Below, piece by piece: positions 1 to 11,560 of a DNA stretch of 64,000 nucleotides (positions are counted from its first letter, which is position 1; every line of letters starts with the position of its first letter). The DNA comes from Hippopus hippopus (lineage: Eukaryota; Mollusca; Bivalvia; Cardiida; Cardiidae): assembly GCA_946811185.2 (NCBI GenBank), contig OX328097.1, forward strand, positions 58,805,063-58,869,062, given 5' to 3'. Below the pieces are notes generated by a model that worked only from the letters and a program-made list of their open reading frames with translations, was not told the origin of the DNA and ran no database searches. The position numbers were made by a program, and so were the translations under genes.

Positions 1-93
1 CGACTCGGATTAGCCTGCGCGGACTGCGCAGGCTGATCCGAGACGACACTTTACGCAAATGTCCGAATGCCCCTTTTCGCGTGTTGCAAGCCA
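1..93. repeat. Family A palindromic MITE, right half
   Basis: Truncated by the window edge. It holds the right inverted core (GCCTGCGCGGACTGCGCAGGC) and the outer end reading CCTTTTCGCGTGTTGCAAGCC. Complete copies lie at 4138, 15762, 21151, 23319, 40873 and 42087. Confidence 0.8.
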
Positions 94-157
94 TTAATTT
101 TATGAAGTTTGGGGCTTTTGAAAAACAAGTTTTCCTTTTCTATATTTCTTTCTTCAG

Positions 158-2034
158 AATGTAAGAGAGCGTTTGCACTGTTCGATCGAGATGGAGACGG
201 TACTATCAGTACACGCGAACTCGAGTCCGTCATGAGAAGTATGGGATACGCCCCTTCGGTTGTAGAATTACAGGATTTATTGAATGAATTTGATCCGGAT
301 GGTAAGCTTACAAACTTTTCAATTTTTCGTGTACAAAAAGGACAAAAAAAAAAAATGAAAGCTGTAGGTGGGATTAACAAAAGGAAAAAGAAAAGAGAAC
401 AGAAAATAACTAGAATCAGAAAAACAAGAACAAAAAGATCAAGAAAAACTAAAACAAGAACAAACAAGAACAAGAACAAACAAAAACAGTGGTACATGTT
501 ATGCATATCATTTCTGAAAACACTTATCATTTTGTTCTCGTGTTTGTTTTCTACCCAATTTATTTTGAGTTTAGAATTATCTAGTGGAACTTTGTACACA
601 CATTTTTTATAAGGAAAAGTGACTGGCGTTTGCTTTCATTGAATTCTATATTTAATCTCTGTTCAGGTCTCATGAGGCTTGCTACCCCTTTGCCATATCA
701 TGAAAACATTTTCATAGCTTGTAAATCTGTTTTAAGTACCGTGTTTCGATTAAACGTTGAAAATTTATATATTTGAGCAGGATTAGGAACGATTGATTTC
801 CCAAACTTTCTGGTACTCATGGCAAAAAAACTGAAAGAGTATGAGGGTGAAGAATCTTTAAGACTGGCATTTCGTGTATTCGATAAGGAAGATAATGGGA
901 CGGTAATATATTATGATGATCATCATCTTCGTCACCTTCGTCATCTTCCTCATCATCATCATCATCACCATCATCGTCTTAATCATCGCCATCGTAGTCG
1001 TTTTCGTCGTCCAATTCTATACTAATTGTTATTATTTCAGTTGGTGGTAGCTGTAGATGTTATTATCATTCGAGAACAGATTGTCAGCAGTGCATCAGTG
1101 AAAGCGTCATCATTGAGCTCAACATTGAGCCTTTATACATTCTTCAACTCTGTTAACAAGGCTTTAATGATAATGCTAATAGTTATAATAATAATACTAA
1201 TAACAATACTACTACTACTAATAATAATAATAATAATAACAACAACAACAAAAAATACACATGTTTTCTACAATGTAGAGAACAAAATTAATAAGTTCAA
1301 CCAACTTCTGGGGACTTTTTTTGATGTTGCTACTGTACTGTTCCATAAGCATTTTTTTTTAACGTTTCCTTGTTATATGCAATCGATGCATTCTTGACAC
1401 TTTTTATTGCAAAGTTTGTTAAAAGATCTAATATTTTCGGTATGGATTCAGTAAAGTTATTACCGGTTTTGTTGTTAACCGTTTCAGAATCACTAATTAC
1501 TCTAATACATATTTCAGGTTACAGTCGCAGATTTTCGATACATGATGGAGAATTTACGAGTGAATGTAGAAGAGAAAGAAGTTGAGGAAATCATTAAAGA
1601 AGCGGATAAAACACACAGTGGTTTGATAGCATACAATGGTAGGTAGGCCAAAAGCAATGGAATTGAAGTAATAGTCTCTGCCATATTTTAATTTTTTCAC
1701 TGTCAATGGCACATCTACTAACCTTTGCGGACGACGTAGATCAAGATCAAACTGCACAGAACGTGCAGTCTGATCTTGGATCTACACCGTCCGTCATTTG
1801 TTGCTAACTTTGGCCTAGAATGATGTTCACTTGCCACGAAAAATCTACTTTCAGACTTTTAAAAGTGTGGAACTAATTTAGTTGACAACTAATACTGTAG
1901 TATAAATATGTTGAAGCTGTAATATGAATCTCCTGCATTTGAGTCTTACTTCTTGGCTAATAATTCCAAATTTATTTCAGTCTCTTTACATTCTATTTGC
2001 AGAGTTTATAACGATGATTTCTGCGAAGCAGTGA
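158..2034 (+). CDS. Gene 1: divergent calmodulin-like EF-hand protein (5' partial)
   Basis: Seen: four exons at 158-301, 781-902, 1518-1638 and 2003-2034, all with AG acceptors and GT donors; the frame stays open to a TGA ending ITMISAKQ. The 31-nt N-terminal exon and the ATG lie left of the window. EF1 ([12 protein letters not shown]) is complete. EF2 ([12 protein letters not shown]) has Leu at loop position 5 and Asn at 12. EF3 ([12 protein letters not shown]) ends in Asp. EF4 ([12 protein letters not shown]) lacks most side-chain ligands. Known of the family: calmodulins are small cytosolic and nuclear calcium sensors that bind target helices. Inferred: a neofunctionalised paralogue, perhaps binding a single calcium in the N lobe. 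The 122/121 split of the EF2-EF4 block differs from all its neighbours. A putative AATAAA follows 56 nt after the stop. Confidence 0.88.
331..488 (+). repeat. A-rich AAGAAC-type low-complexity tract in gene 1 intron
   Basis: Degenerate (A)nAAGAAC run directly downstream of the exon at 158-301. The long open frames through it are compositional. The same motif builds the much longer tract at 49184-49866 inside gene 4. Confidence 0.7.
914..1010 (+). repeat. (ATC)n microsatellite
   Basis: Imperfect ATC/GTC run a few bases after the donor at 903, within the intron unique to gene 1. Confidence 0.8.
1166..1253 (+). repeat. (AAT)n/(AAC)n microsatellite
   Basis: TAATAA, ACTACT and AACAAC runs in the same gene 1 intron. 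The open frame across it is an artefact. Confidence 0.8.
1720..1808. repeat. Family D palindrome, fragment
   Basis: Core hairpin with arms resembling GATCAAGATCAAACTGCAC and GTGCAGTCTGATCTTGGATC, in the last intron of gene 1. Confidence 0.7.
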
Positions 2035-2089
2035 CAGATTTCTATGGTGCCCAGTGCAAAATTAAGTACATGTAGGCCTATTCTGTGAA

Positions 2090-2095
2090 AATAAA
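2090..2095 (+). promoter_or_regulatory. Putative polyadenylation signal of gene 1
   Basis: AATAAA lies 56 nt after the gene 1 stop. It is plausible from position only; no cDNA support is available here. Confidence 0.45.
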
Positions 2096-2324
2096 CGGAC
2101 ATTGGATTGCATAAATGTAACAATTAACACATTCATGCATGAAAGCAGCCTATTGCTCTTTGTTGAGGATGTTTACTGTTAATTGTTGTCTCATCAATTA
2201 TTATGACTGTAATCACTATTTAATATGTATAGGTAATAATTATGTTATGTCAAACATCAATTCTACAAGTATATAAAGGACAATGTAAATCTGCTTGCTT
2301 AAGACGTGCCTTCTCAACCCTTAT

Positions 2325-2515
2325 CTTGCTAAATAGGTTAAATAAAATTTTCAAGCCGAAAGTGAAAACCCAAATGTTATTTCAAACTAAATTCTTTTAG
2401 AAAAAATATCTTCTTATTAGACAGTGTAGATCTAAGATCAGACTGCACGTTCTGTGCAGTCTGATCTTGATCTGCACTGTCTACAAAAGGTCAGTGAGTC
2501 GGTCTACAATCTTTC
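2325..2515. repeat. Family D palindrome
   Basis: Near-complete copy: TTATCTTGCTAAATAGG edge, a GACAGTGTAGATC arm, and the core GCACGTTCTGTGC. Confidence 0.75.
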
Positions 2516-3001
2516 CAAACAACCTGACTTAACGACCTTGTGGGAGAGTTCTTTTGAAAAAAAAAATCGAGAAAAGAAGATAGCTTTTGTGGAAGAGAGC
2601 TCTTGGAAAATATTATGTATCAACCAGCATTTTCTCCTTTTTCCATAATGTTTTCTATCCTATCAGAAAACCTAAGATCTTTTTTTCCAATTTAGTATTT
2701 GTCATTTGGAGAATGTTTTTAATTTGGGAAAGTCTTAAACTTGTCATTTGGGACAGGGTTTTTTCTTCTAATTTCATATGGCTGGTTTTAAATCGTAAAG
2801 GTGCAAAACAATGCATGCCTTCAAATGGAGAGATAGATGACGTAATATACTCTCGAGCGTTACGTCATCTGTTGCGTCAGCTGCTTCTGTCAAAAGTGGA
2901 TCATGTGTTTGTAAAGAAAAGTCCTATGTATAAATACCTACCGTTCTTGATAATTAGATCTATTAGCAAACAAAGGGAGAATTAGGAATATGATAAATAG
3001 A

Positions 3002-3152
3002 ATAATCAACTGGTGGTGTGTGATATTAAAAAATCTGTCTCTCGAATGGGGTTTGATGCGGTTAAAAAACTCGTCCTTCGGACTCGTTTTTCAACCGCAT
3101 CATACCCCATTCTAGTGACAGATTTTTAATATCACACACCACCAGTTGATTA
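3002..3152. repeat. Foldback element, about 70-bp arms
   Basis: Starts ATAATCAACTGGTGGTGTG and ends with its reverse complement. The apex reads CTCGTCCTTCGGACTCG, an inner hairpin with a TTC loop flanked by directly repeated CTCG. Confidence 0.8.
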
Positions 3153-3171
3153 TCCTCTATATAAATGATTT

Positions 3172-3412
3172 TGAAGAAGCCTTTAACCTTTATCCAGCTG
3201 AATAACTAAAATGAAATTATCAAATCGATGGTAAAAACCCAAATATTGATATTTTAAAGTTATGTTTTGGGGAATAATATCTCCTTATCGGACAGTGTAG
3301 AGCCAAGATCAGACTGCACAGAACGTGCAGTCTGATCTTGGATCTACACTGTCAGCAAAAAGTCAGTGAGTCGCGCTTTGCAGCCTCCTAAGGGTTAGGG
3401 TTAAAGGCCTAG
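3172..3412. repeat. Family D palindrome, full length
   Basis: Runs from CCTTTATCCAGCTGAATAAC to GCCTCCTAAGGGTTAGGG with the core TGCACAGAACGTGCA. One of the best D copies. Confidence 0.8.
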
Positions 3413-4137
3413 TAGCAGCCAAATGTAAACAATGGCGATATTAAAATGCATTCAGATTTAAATCGTAGGCCTACCACCTAATAATATGGAAATTATTGTG
3501 AAAATACTGACAATCTGTTGTTGCATGGTCGGTCCAAGTTGGTCGCTGGCAGAAAAGTGAACTTTCAAACAAGGTTCAAAGTTGCCTGGTCGCTCTATCT
3601 TTTATAACCTTTTACCTGACTTTAAAATTATTTTTTTTTTGTGTGTGTGTCAGCGAGTAACATTTGATCCGACTGGACAATAACAGATTGTCGCCATCAC
3701 AATATTTTCCAAATTTTAAAAGAAATGATTTAAAAGATGCATTTTAACAACCGCATTGTATACATTTGGCCGCTTTTTGGCCTTTAACAGGGGAAATCGA
3801 TTTTCTTTCAAATCAAAATATAAATATCCAGATGCTTGTTTAGTATTAAATCAACATTGAGAACATATTCTAAGGGATCAACTGCCCCATGAATTATGAC
3901 GACATTGACTAACTGACTGCATTCGGCAAACCACGGATGTAGTTACGGAATCGCCCGAGTAGTGACGTGTGCACTTACGTCGGACAAAAGTTTGATATAT
4001 TCGATATTTCAAAACAGGGAAACTTTGATTATGACTACTTTCAAATACTTCTAGCATTTTTTACCAGTTACATTCATCTACTTATGAGTAGCCCTCTGAG
4101 AAACGGAGTTAAAAGCTTCTCCGTAATGCATTATAAT
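3413..4137. other. Intergenic, no gene seen
   Basis: AT-rich DNA without a supportable gene. Bases about 3898-3985 hold a diverged relative (GGAATCGCCCGAGTAGTGACG) of the loop sequence in the foldback at 54185-55004. Part of 3415-3780 resembles 14540-14940 (GCCAAATGTAAACAA near the start of each), so it may be another interspersed repeat. Confidence 0.4.
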
Positions 4138-4401
4138 TGGCTTGCAACACGCGAAAAGAAGCATTCGTACATTTGCGTAAAGTGTCGTCTCGGATAAGCC
4201 TGCGCAGTCCGCGCAGGCTAATCCGAGGCGGCACTTTACGACTACATTAGTGTATGTGCTACAGTAGACTTGCGCACAACAGAAAATTTCATAAAAACGG
4301 AAAGTGTCGTCTCGGATTAGCCTGCGCGGATTGCGTAGGCTGATCCGAGACGACACTTTACGCAAATGTCCGAATTCCCCTTTTCGCGTGTTGCAAGCCA
4401 A
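4138..4401. repeat. Family A palindromic MITE, complete
   Basis: Outer inverted ends GGCTTGCAACACGCGAAAAG and their complement enclose two inverted hairpin cores. The flanks AATT on both sides may be target-site sequence. Confidence 0.85.
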
Positions 4402-4411
4402 TTATTATTAT

Positions 4412-4594
4412 CGAGCAAATCATCACATAATTATGGATCCATAAATCCGCTTTGTCTAACAACCAGCTGAATCGAATAGTCATTGAACATGCAGAAAATT
4501 TACAAATAGCAAAAGATTGTGACCCAAGTTAGCCTGCGCAGATTGCGCAGGCCCGTCATTGTTCGATACTTTTGCAAATGCATTAAACAGCATG
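4412..4594. repeat. Family B palindromic repeat, partial
   Basis: Lacks the GAGCCATGCTCTG end. It keeps ATCACATAATTATGGATCC, the CATGCAGAAAATTTAC segment and a GCCTGCGCAGATTGCGCAGGC core. It directly abuts the A copy. Confidence 0.75.
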
Positions 4595-5124
4595 ACTGAT
4601 ATGCTTTAACACAAACATACAAGGAATTAACAGAGTAAACTTTAACAAAAATTTACATGTATATGTCATGATTTTCATACAATTACCGAGGTTAATTCGC
4701 GGCCCAGTGGCACACACCATACAATGCTAATCAATCAAATGTCGATTTCGCCACGCCCCATCTGTATCCATGGGTGTGCACACTGAATTTTCACATAATG
4801 TCACTGCGAACCAAACAGGAATCACCTACGAAATTTAGTCTTCACTCATAATGTCTAAAGTCACGCCTTGATTCTGCGTTGTATGGTGTGCATCCTGTCA
4901 CGAATCTATGACTAGTATTATGTATATATAGCAACGACATAGTGACAACCATGATAAATCTGACCCCTGCTTGCGACGCTGGCTATGTAGAAGTTCCCTG
5001 TGCAAGGCAGTGCAGATGTTCACTTTTTTACTGGCAAAACACAAAATCACACATACAAGAAAGCTGATGTTTTGATTTAACTGAAATGCTGTTGAAAGCA
5101 GAGGAAATCACCATTCCACCCTCT
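4595..5124. other. Intergenic, nothing recognised
   Basis: No supportable ORF, RNA or repeat family seen. Confidence 0.35.
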
Positions 5125-5275
5125 TACCATACAATCCCGAGTTTGATCAATTTCAAGAAAGAAGGCTTTGGCTAACATTGTAGGTGACCAGCATTTTCTC
5201 CTTTTCCTCAATGTTAGCAATTTACGTTTTGATTTGGTCAAGACCAAAATTTTTTCGTCTTGTAAAAAAGTTAAC
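5125..5275. repeat. Family C palindromic repeat, diverged
   Basis: TACCATACAATCCCGAG start, GACCAGCATTTTCTCC arm, and a degenerated end before GTTAAC. The left hairpin arm is mostly lost. Confidence 0.6.
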
Positions 5276-6106
5276 CCGCCTCCACCCCCACCCCACCCTC
5301 CATAATAAAATACTATGTACAATCGATCGATTTTAACAAGTGAGAGGTTGGTGAGTGACGAAGCAAGAAAGTGGAAAAGCAAGTGTAAGAGTCAATCGCA
5401 TCAACTACTCCGACCAACTTTGCAAAAGGATCATTAGTCAGTGAAATATAACTATGATATGGTGGCATAAACTGCCATTACATACCAGGAAACATTTTTA
5501 ACCTTTAATGAAATGTTTTATTTCATCACGATACTAGATAAATATCTTAACAAGAATTTTCCCCTGGGGATAATTTCATGAAAATAATGGCTAATTTCAC
5601 GTTATTTTAAAATCAGATTGACAATTAATATTGATGTGTTACAAAAAAATAACTAGAACACAGGAAAGAAAACAAAAAAGAAAAAACATGATACCAATTA
5701 TCTTGGAATTAAATCAATGTGCGTAATACAAGATATATTAAACGATGTGTACAAAAGTAGGCCTATTCCAAAGTATGTAGCATCTATTCTTTGACAGAAT
5801 TACATGCAACTGTGTCCATAATTAACGTTAAATTTGGAACATCCAACGCTCGGTTCTTTAAATCTTTCGTTAACGGTACTACTTCCCTCACCTGTATAAC
5901 CCTATTGTTGCGAAAAGGCCGTATAAGCTCAACTAGTAAATACTAATCAGCTTCTGTAGGCCTTTACCGTTTAACGGTTTTAAAATGCACTGACTCATCT
6001 TGCTCATGCTTCCACCTCCAAGTGATGAGTAGGAGTCAACGGATAATAGACTAACAAATACTCGTATGTACTTGTATTACGCGGCTAACGGAAGATTATA
6101 CGTATA
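5276..6106. other. Intergenic, nothing recognised
   Basis: AT-rich with homopolymer runs. No coding or RNA signal seen. Confidence 0.35.
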
Positions 6107-6265
6107 GGATATCGACCTCGTACATCGGTCTTTCCGTATAAGAACGACCAGGGCACGAGCTTCACGAAACACCTCGAGCGCGTTTGCTTCGCGCTCGAGG
6201 TGTTTCGTGAAGCTCGTGCCCTGGTCGTTCTTATACGGAAAGACCGATGTACGAGGTCGATATCC
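6107..6265. repeat. Perfect palindrome, two 76-bp arms and a 7-nt spacer
   Basis: The left arm 6107-6182 begins GGATATCGACCTCG. The right arm 6190-6265 is its exact reverse complement by hand comparison. The spacer is TTTGCTT. It is the left part of a 470-bp unit repeated at 6577, where the arms have diverged. Confidence 0.9.
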
Positions 6266-7016
6266 GACTTACATACCGGCCACCATCAGTATTGAGCAGA
6301 CGACTTGACAATCATGTCGAAAAGTATGGACCTATTCGATGAAAAATGAAGCGTATAACATGTTTTATGGTTTTATAACTTTTGGGTATTTTTACTTATT
6401 TATTTATCATTTTTATTTATCACTTGAAGATTGATGAATCGTGGCTTGAAATTGAACCTAGTGAGCATCGACCTTTGGATTTTTTTTTTTTTTTTTTGGA
6501 GGAGGGGTAGGTTTGTTGATGCTGCACGAGTGAGTTCATTGCTCAGTATAGGTTCGAATTGATTGAAATATGTATAGGATATCGACTGAGTACGAGGTTT
6601 TTCTGTATAAGAACGACCTGGGCACGAGCTTCACGTAATACCGAGAGCGCGAAGCGCTCGAGGTGTTTTGTGAAGCTCGTGCCCTGGTCGTTCTTATACC
6701 GAAAGACCGATGTACGAGGTCGATATCCGACTTACATTCCGGCCACCATCAGTATTGAGCGGACGACTTTACAATCATGTCGAAAAGTATGGACCTTTTC
6801 GATGAAAAAAGAAGAGTATAACATGTTTTATGGTTTTATAACTTTTGGGTATTTTTTCTTATTTATTTATCAGTTTTATTTTCTCACTTGAAGATTGATG
6901 AATCGTGGCTTGAAAATGAACCTCGTGAGCATCGACCTTTGGATTTTTTTATTTTGGAAGGTTTGTTGATGCTGTACGAGTGAGTTCATTGCCCAGTATC
7001 GGTTTGAATTGATTGA
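6107..7016 (+). repeat. Two-copy tandem duplication, period 470 bp
   Basis: The unit at 6107 recurs at 6577. Shared blocks include CCGGCCACCATCAGTATTGA, TTTATGGTTTTATAACTTTT and GTTTGTTGATGCTG. The second copy has a damaged palindrome (CGAGAGCGCGAAGCGCTCGAG at the apex) and a shorter T-run. Confidence 0.85.
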
Positions 7017-7107
7017 AATATTCATGGTTTCAGCTTTGCCGGTAACAGTCTTGTGTTTTCAATTCTGTCCGTTTGCACAAATTCACCCAGTTCTATGGGG
7101 CCGTAGG

Positions 7108-7265
7108 TCAGTAATCATTGATTGGTTGATTCAATGGTGTTTTACACCGCTTTCAACATTATTTCAGTCATATTACGGCGACACTTCTAGTGAGGCTCAA
7201 GTCCGGGACCTTGGGATCGAGCTTAGGACAGCTGATCTCAAAGCGATTCTGATCATTCGACTACG
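7108..7265 (-). mobile_element. SINE 3' end, reverse orientation
   Basis: Contains the complement of TGACTGAAATAATGTTGAA and GCGGTGTAAAACACC, with an ATCAACCAATCA-like tail and a B-box-like GATCCCAAGG. It was copied with the host unit to 8159-8300. Confidence 0.65.
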
Positions 7266-8158
7266 GGAGTGATCGGGCCCCTCAATTTGCATTTCGTTTG
7301 ATTTGTTGAGGCTAGCTGTGCCGGGTCAGCCATAGAAGGAGAGTGCTCCTGTGTTGGTTTAGCTTTCTGACAAAAAGTAAAAAAAAAAACGAGGGCCTTT
7401 TCGCTCCAGAGGCTAAACTGTGCTAATACGGACAAATCAACGGTCGGTCTCATAGGAAATAGGGTGCATTAGAACCCAAATACAACAATATTGCAGATAT
7501 GTTTAAGAACATGCGTCCGTCATTAACTTTTTCTCACCTTTGCTATTTAACTTATATGAAAACTAGTAAAATAAGAAAAATAAGTTGGGTCTAGGTATGA
7601 ATGAATTACATGTATGTAACAACAGAACTTAAAGAAAAAGCATTTTATCTACAATGTTTTAAATGTTGCCTTAAAGTGACAGCATTTTGTAAATAGCAAG
7701 GGGTAGGTTTTTTAATGATCGCTTTGAAAGAAATTGTTAAAGAATTGTTGAACTGGTCACCAATAAAAATCATATTGAAATCTGTCTTACCAGAAAGAAG
7801 CATATTTGCAAGATTCTTCCTGTTATTTAACAAATTCCTGAAAATCAATATCGCGCGAGTACCAATGTCCTTCACGACCCTGTCTGTACGACCCAAGGTC
7901 CGTCAATTGCACGTGGACAGGTCTTTCCCGCACGTGAGCAGGTTTTCTATCTACGGAACAACCTGTGCACGTGCATAGATAGACCTGCGCTCGTGCATTC
8001 TATTGTTAAGACGGGTCGTTCTGAAAAAGATAGACCTAGTCCAAACAAAGGAGCCGGTATGTAATCATGGATTTCAGCTTTTGTAACACACTCGTGTTTT
8101 TACTTCTACCGTCTGTCCGTTTGCACTAATTCATCCAGTTCTATGAGGCCCTAGGTCA

Positions 8159-8300
8159 GTAATCATTGATTGATTAAATGGTGTTTTACACCGCTTTCAA
8201 CATTATTTCAGTCATATTACGGCGACACTACCAGTGAGGCTCAAGGTCCGGGACCTTGGGATCGAGCTTAGGACAAAGCGATTCTGATCATTCGACTATG
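8159..8300 (-). mobile_element. SINE 3' end, duplicated copy
   Basis: Same insertion as at 7108, carried along by the 1.03 kb duplication rather than inserted independently. Confidence 0.65.
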
Positions 8301-9221
8301 GGAGTGATCGGGCCCTCAATTTGAATTTCGTTTGATTTCTTGAGGCTAGCTGTGCCGGGTCAGCCTTTGAAGGAGAGTGTTCCTATGTCAGTTTTTCTTT
8401 CTCACAAAAAGAAAAAAAAAAAAAACACGAGTGCCTTTTCGCTCCAGAGGCTGAACTGTGCTAATACGGACAAATCAACAGTCGGTCTCATAGGAAATAG
8501 GGTGCATTAGAATCGTTAGAACCAAAATACAACAATATTGCAGACATGTTTTTGAACATGCGTGGATCATTAACTTTTTCTCAATTTCGCTATTTAACTT
8601 ATATGAGAAATAGAAAAATACGAAGAATAAGTTGGATTGAGGTATGACTGAATTACACGTATGTAACAACAGGAAAGGAAAAAAAACTTTATCAACAAAG
8701 TTTTAAATGTTGGCCTTAACGTGACAGCACATTTTGTAAATAGGATGGGATAGATTTTTTAAAAACCCCGTTGAAAGAAATTATTTAAGAATTGATGAGT
8801 TGATTACAAGTAAAAATCAGATTAAAACCTGTGACATATTTGCAATATTCTTCCTATTATTTAACAAATTCCTAAAAATCAATATCGCGCGAGTACCAAT
8901 GTCCTTCACGACCCTGTCTGCACGACCTAAGATCCGTCAGTTGCACGTGGACAGGTCTTTCTTGCACGGGAGCAGGTTTTCTATCTACAGAACAACCTGT
9001 GCACGTGCATAGATAGACCTGCGCTCGTGCATTCTTTTGTTAAGACGGGTCGTTCTGAAAAAGATAGACCTGGTCCAAACAAAGGAGCCGGTATGTAAAG
9101 ATAAATATTTGCCCTGAATCGATGACCAGAGCTTCTGAAATCTATAGAAAATCTTGCGCTGTACTGATGGGTGTTTTTGATGAACCTTTTCGCTGAAATG
9201 AAATAACACCATAAATCTGGA

Positions 9222-9430
9222 TTAACCCTTTACCAAACAATCCCATGTTATGAAAACCTAAAGGAACCAAGCTTTTGAAAAGATAATGGAGAAAGAGAAA
9301 ATTCTGGTAACCAGAATGTTTTCTACCTATGCAACGACAAGTCCCATCAGTTGGGTGGAATTCAATCCGTCCTCTGCAAATTCTGTGAATTTGGACAAGT
9401 CTAAAATGTTGTCGTTTTGGAAAGGGTTAA
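9222..9430. repeat. Family C palindromic repeat
   Basis: TTAACCCTTTACCAAACAAT start, hairpin AATTCTGGTAACCAGAAT, and the end AAAGGGTTAA. Confidence 0.8.
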
Positions 9431-10463
9431 ATAAAAATCCCCCTCCTCCTAACGGCAGGTCTTGGAATACTCGTAGGGGTGTTCTAACCATGTTTAAAAC
9501 TTGAAAATTTATTTTGTTACTAAATATTGTTAATGTGACCATATAGTTACGGAACCCTTTTGTGCCACACAAGTCCTCAATTTTTTTCCTTTCGTGAAAT
9601 AAAAAAAAATAGTCGAGTTATAAGTTATAATCCCCCACTTATTTGCGAGGTGATGGGAGAGGGCCTGTCCAATTTCAATTTGCGTTCCTTTAAAATTAAG
9701 AATTGGTTGGTGGTTTAAAGTCTTCAGACTATGGTATGTCCTGTACTCCTTGTATCTAAACTTACATCAGATATATTTTTCCTTTCACAATAGCTCGTTT
9801 CCCCTAACATGTATTTCCTTTGGTGTTATCATTTGTGTGACTTGTAATTGATATTGTTCGAAATCAAAGGTCAAATTTGTGCTATGCTTGTTTAGATCAG
9901 TCCGTTGTGGGTACAGAGTCCATGTCTCTTCCTTGAAAAGGCTTCTCGCCTGTCAAGACTGAAATATTGCAGTCCCAGGTTAGTACATGGAAAAATGAAC
10001 GTAACGTATAAAGACAAAGATCAATGACAAAATACTGACGCCTTTCTGCTGAGAAAACAATACCATTCCAGCGCTATCCGCCCTTTGATTAGATTTGCTC
10101 TCCATTCGGAGCACTTCGACGTATTGTTATAATCAATGTTTTTTTTTGCCGAAAAGTAGCCGAGGCGCTCCGAATATTTATCACGAAAATTGATAACAGA
10201 CGACAGAGAGCAGTAACAGGAAAAACATAATGTTATTTCTTCTCTTATCACTAAAGAGAAATAAAATTATCATGATAATTTTAGAATGAGGTAAATCAAA
10301 CAGATTTAGCGAGAATATTCGCCATTATTATGTGGTAAGTTGTGGCAGATCTACGCCACCATATTCATTGTCATAGGATAAGCTCATGATTACTATTTGT
10401 CCTACGTAGAAAATCAAGCAAGTTAATACTGCTCAAGGTCTACTCACGAGCATATTTATAAAG
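9431..10463. other. Upstream region of gene 2, no gene seen
   Basis: No supportable ORF. Clusters of GC-containing sequence near 10080-10180 and 10440-10500 stand out from the AT-rich surroundings. Confidence 0.35.
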
Positions 10464-10473
10464 TCTCGCGAGA
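10464..10473. promoter_or_regulatory. TCTCGCGAGA palindromic promoter motif
   Basis: Exact TCTCGCGAGA, just after a TATTTATAAAG run and followed by CTTCCGG, an ETS-like box. In vertebrates this decamer is an activating promoter element bound by BANP. It sits 1.4 kb before the first visible exon of gene 2, so it could mark that promoter. Inferred from motifs only. Confidence 0.35.
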
Positions 10474-10675
10474 CTTAGAGAATTGCTTCCGGTTTAAAGT
10501 GCACTGAGAATAATTCTTTTAAATGCAGTTATGTACTTTGAAAAGGCTTCTGACTGCACATTATATATAGCATGAATAGAGAGATCTGTAGATAAATTCG
10601 GAATTTGTCGCATTATGACAAAACTTCCCGCATACAACATTCGGCGTGTATATTTTTTTTTTCAGTGGACGGTCG

Positions 10676-10904
10676 TTTAACTCTTAATCAAACAATCCCG
10701 AGTTCTTACGACCCTGAAAAAGAAGGCTTTAGAAAACATTATCGGAAAAGGAGAAAATGTTGGTAACCAGCATTTTCTCTTTTTCCAACAATGTTTTCTA
10801 CCCTTTTACAGACAAGTTCCATTATTTGAGCCTCATTCCATGTGTTGTCTGGAAGTGCTTTTGATTTGGAAAAATCCAAAATTTTGTCGTCTGGTAAAGG
10901 GTTC
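10676..10904. repeat. Family C palindromic repeat, full length
   Basis: Hairpin GAAAATGTTGGTAACCAGC plus both outer ends (CTCTTAATCAAACAATCCCG and GTCTGGTAAAGGG). Confidence 0.85.
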
Positions 10905-11227
10905 ATACAATGGTACTGTAAATAAACTGTTTTTTGTTATATTGAGTTGGTACTGATAGAATGATAGTATAAAACTTCTCATGAATACACAATTCACACC
11001 TTGAGAAAACAATTGAAATAAAGTAGTGGTCGATGATAAATGAGTTATTGTTTAAAATAAAAAAAAAAAGAACGGAGATCGAGTGTATGTATACCAGGGC
11101 GGATATTCCAGTTTCTGTCAACTTTGGATATTTTGAACATTGATGAATGAAAATGGTATGATTTCTTAATACATTTATCAATTGACAATATTTAGCTTCT
11201 TTCTAACATTACTTGGTTATATGATAC

Positions 11228-11450
11228 TGTGGTTTAATCATTTACCATACCATCATGTGGTTTGATGATCTTGAGGCAAAATGCATATGAAAATATGTTG
11301 GGACAAGTGGAAAATGATGGTAAAAGCATTTTTCCCCAAGAATTTTTTCAACCATAGAAAACATAAGCTCATTTGTACTTATTTTAAATCTGTCGTCTGC
11401 AGCTGCTTTCAAATAGAGGGAGTTTAAATTTGTTGGTTTGGAAATGTGTA
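11228..11450. repeat. Family C palindromic repeat, diverged
   Basis: TTTACCATACCATCATG start and GGAAAATGATGGTAAAAGC hairpin; the remainder is degraded. Confidence 0.6.
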
Positions 11451-11560
11451 GCACAGTTTAACATTTAAGTATAGATATAATCTAGTCATGTTTCTCTTCT
11501 GTCTCACAATATTACTGGTTCTGTAGTCTTACATATGGTTTTGTCTACATATACACATAT

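Larger units (their letters stand above)
7017..9095 (+). repeat. Two-copy tandem duplication, period about 1034 bp
   Basis: The units end at GGAGCCGGTATGTAA (about 8050-8063 and 9084-9097). Both share a reversed SINE end, a CTCGCTCCAGAGGCT-like segment, and a terminal block with CGCGAGTACCAATGTCC and CACGTGCATAGATAGACC. The second unit lacks a block around AGCTGATCT. The open frames inside are not convincing genes. Confidence 0.85.

Noticed and set aside
109..612. 167-codon open frame taken as one protein
   Set aside because: Only codons from base 158 to 301 are calmodulin-like; a GTAAGC donor follows and the rest is an A-rich intron.
5077..5382. 101-codon minus frame
   Set aside because: Overlaps a family C repeat and a poly-Gly low-complexity stretch; no homology recognised.
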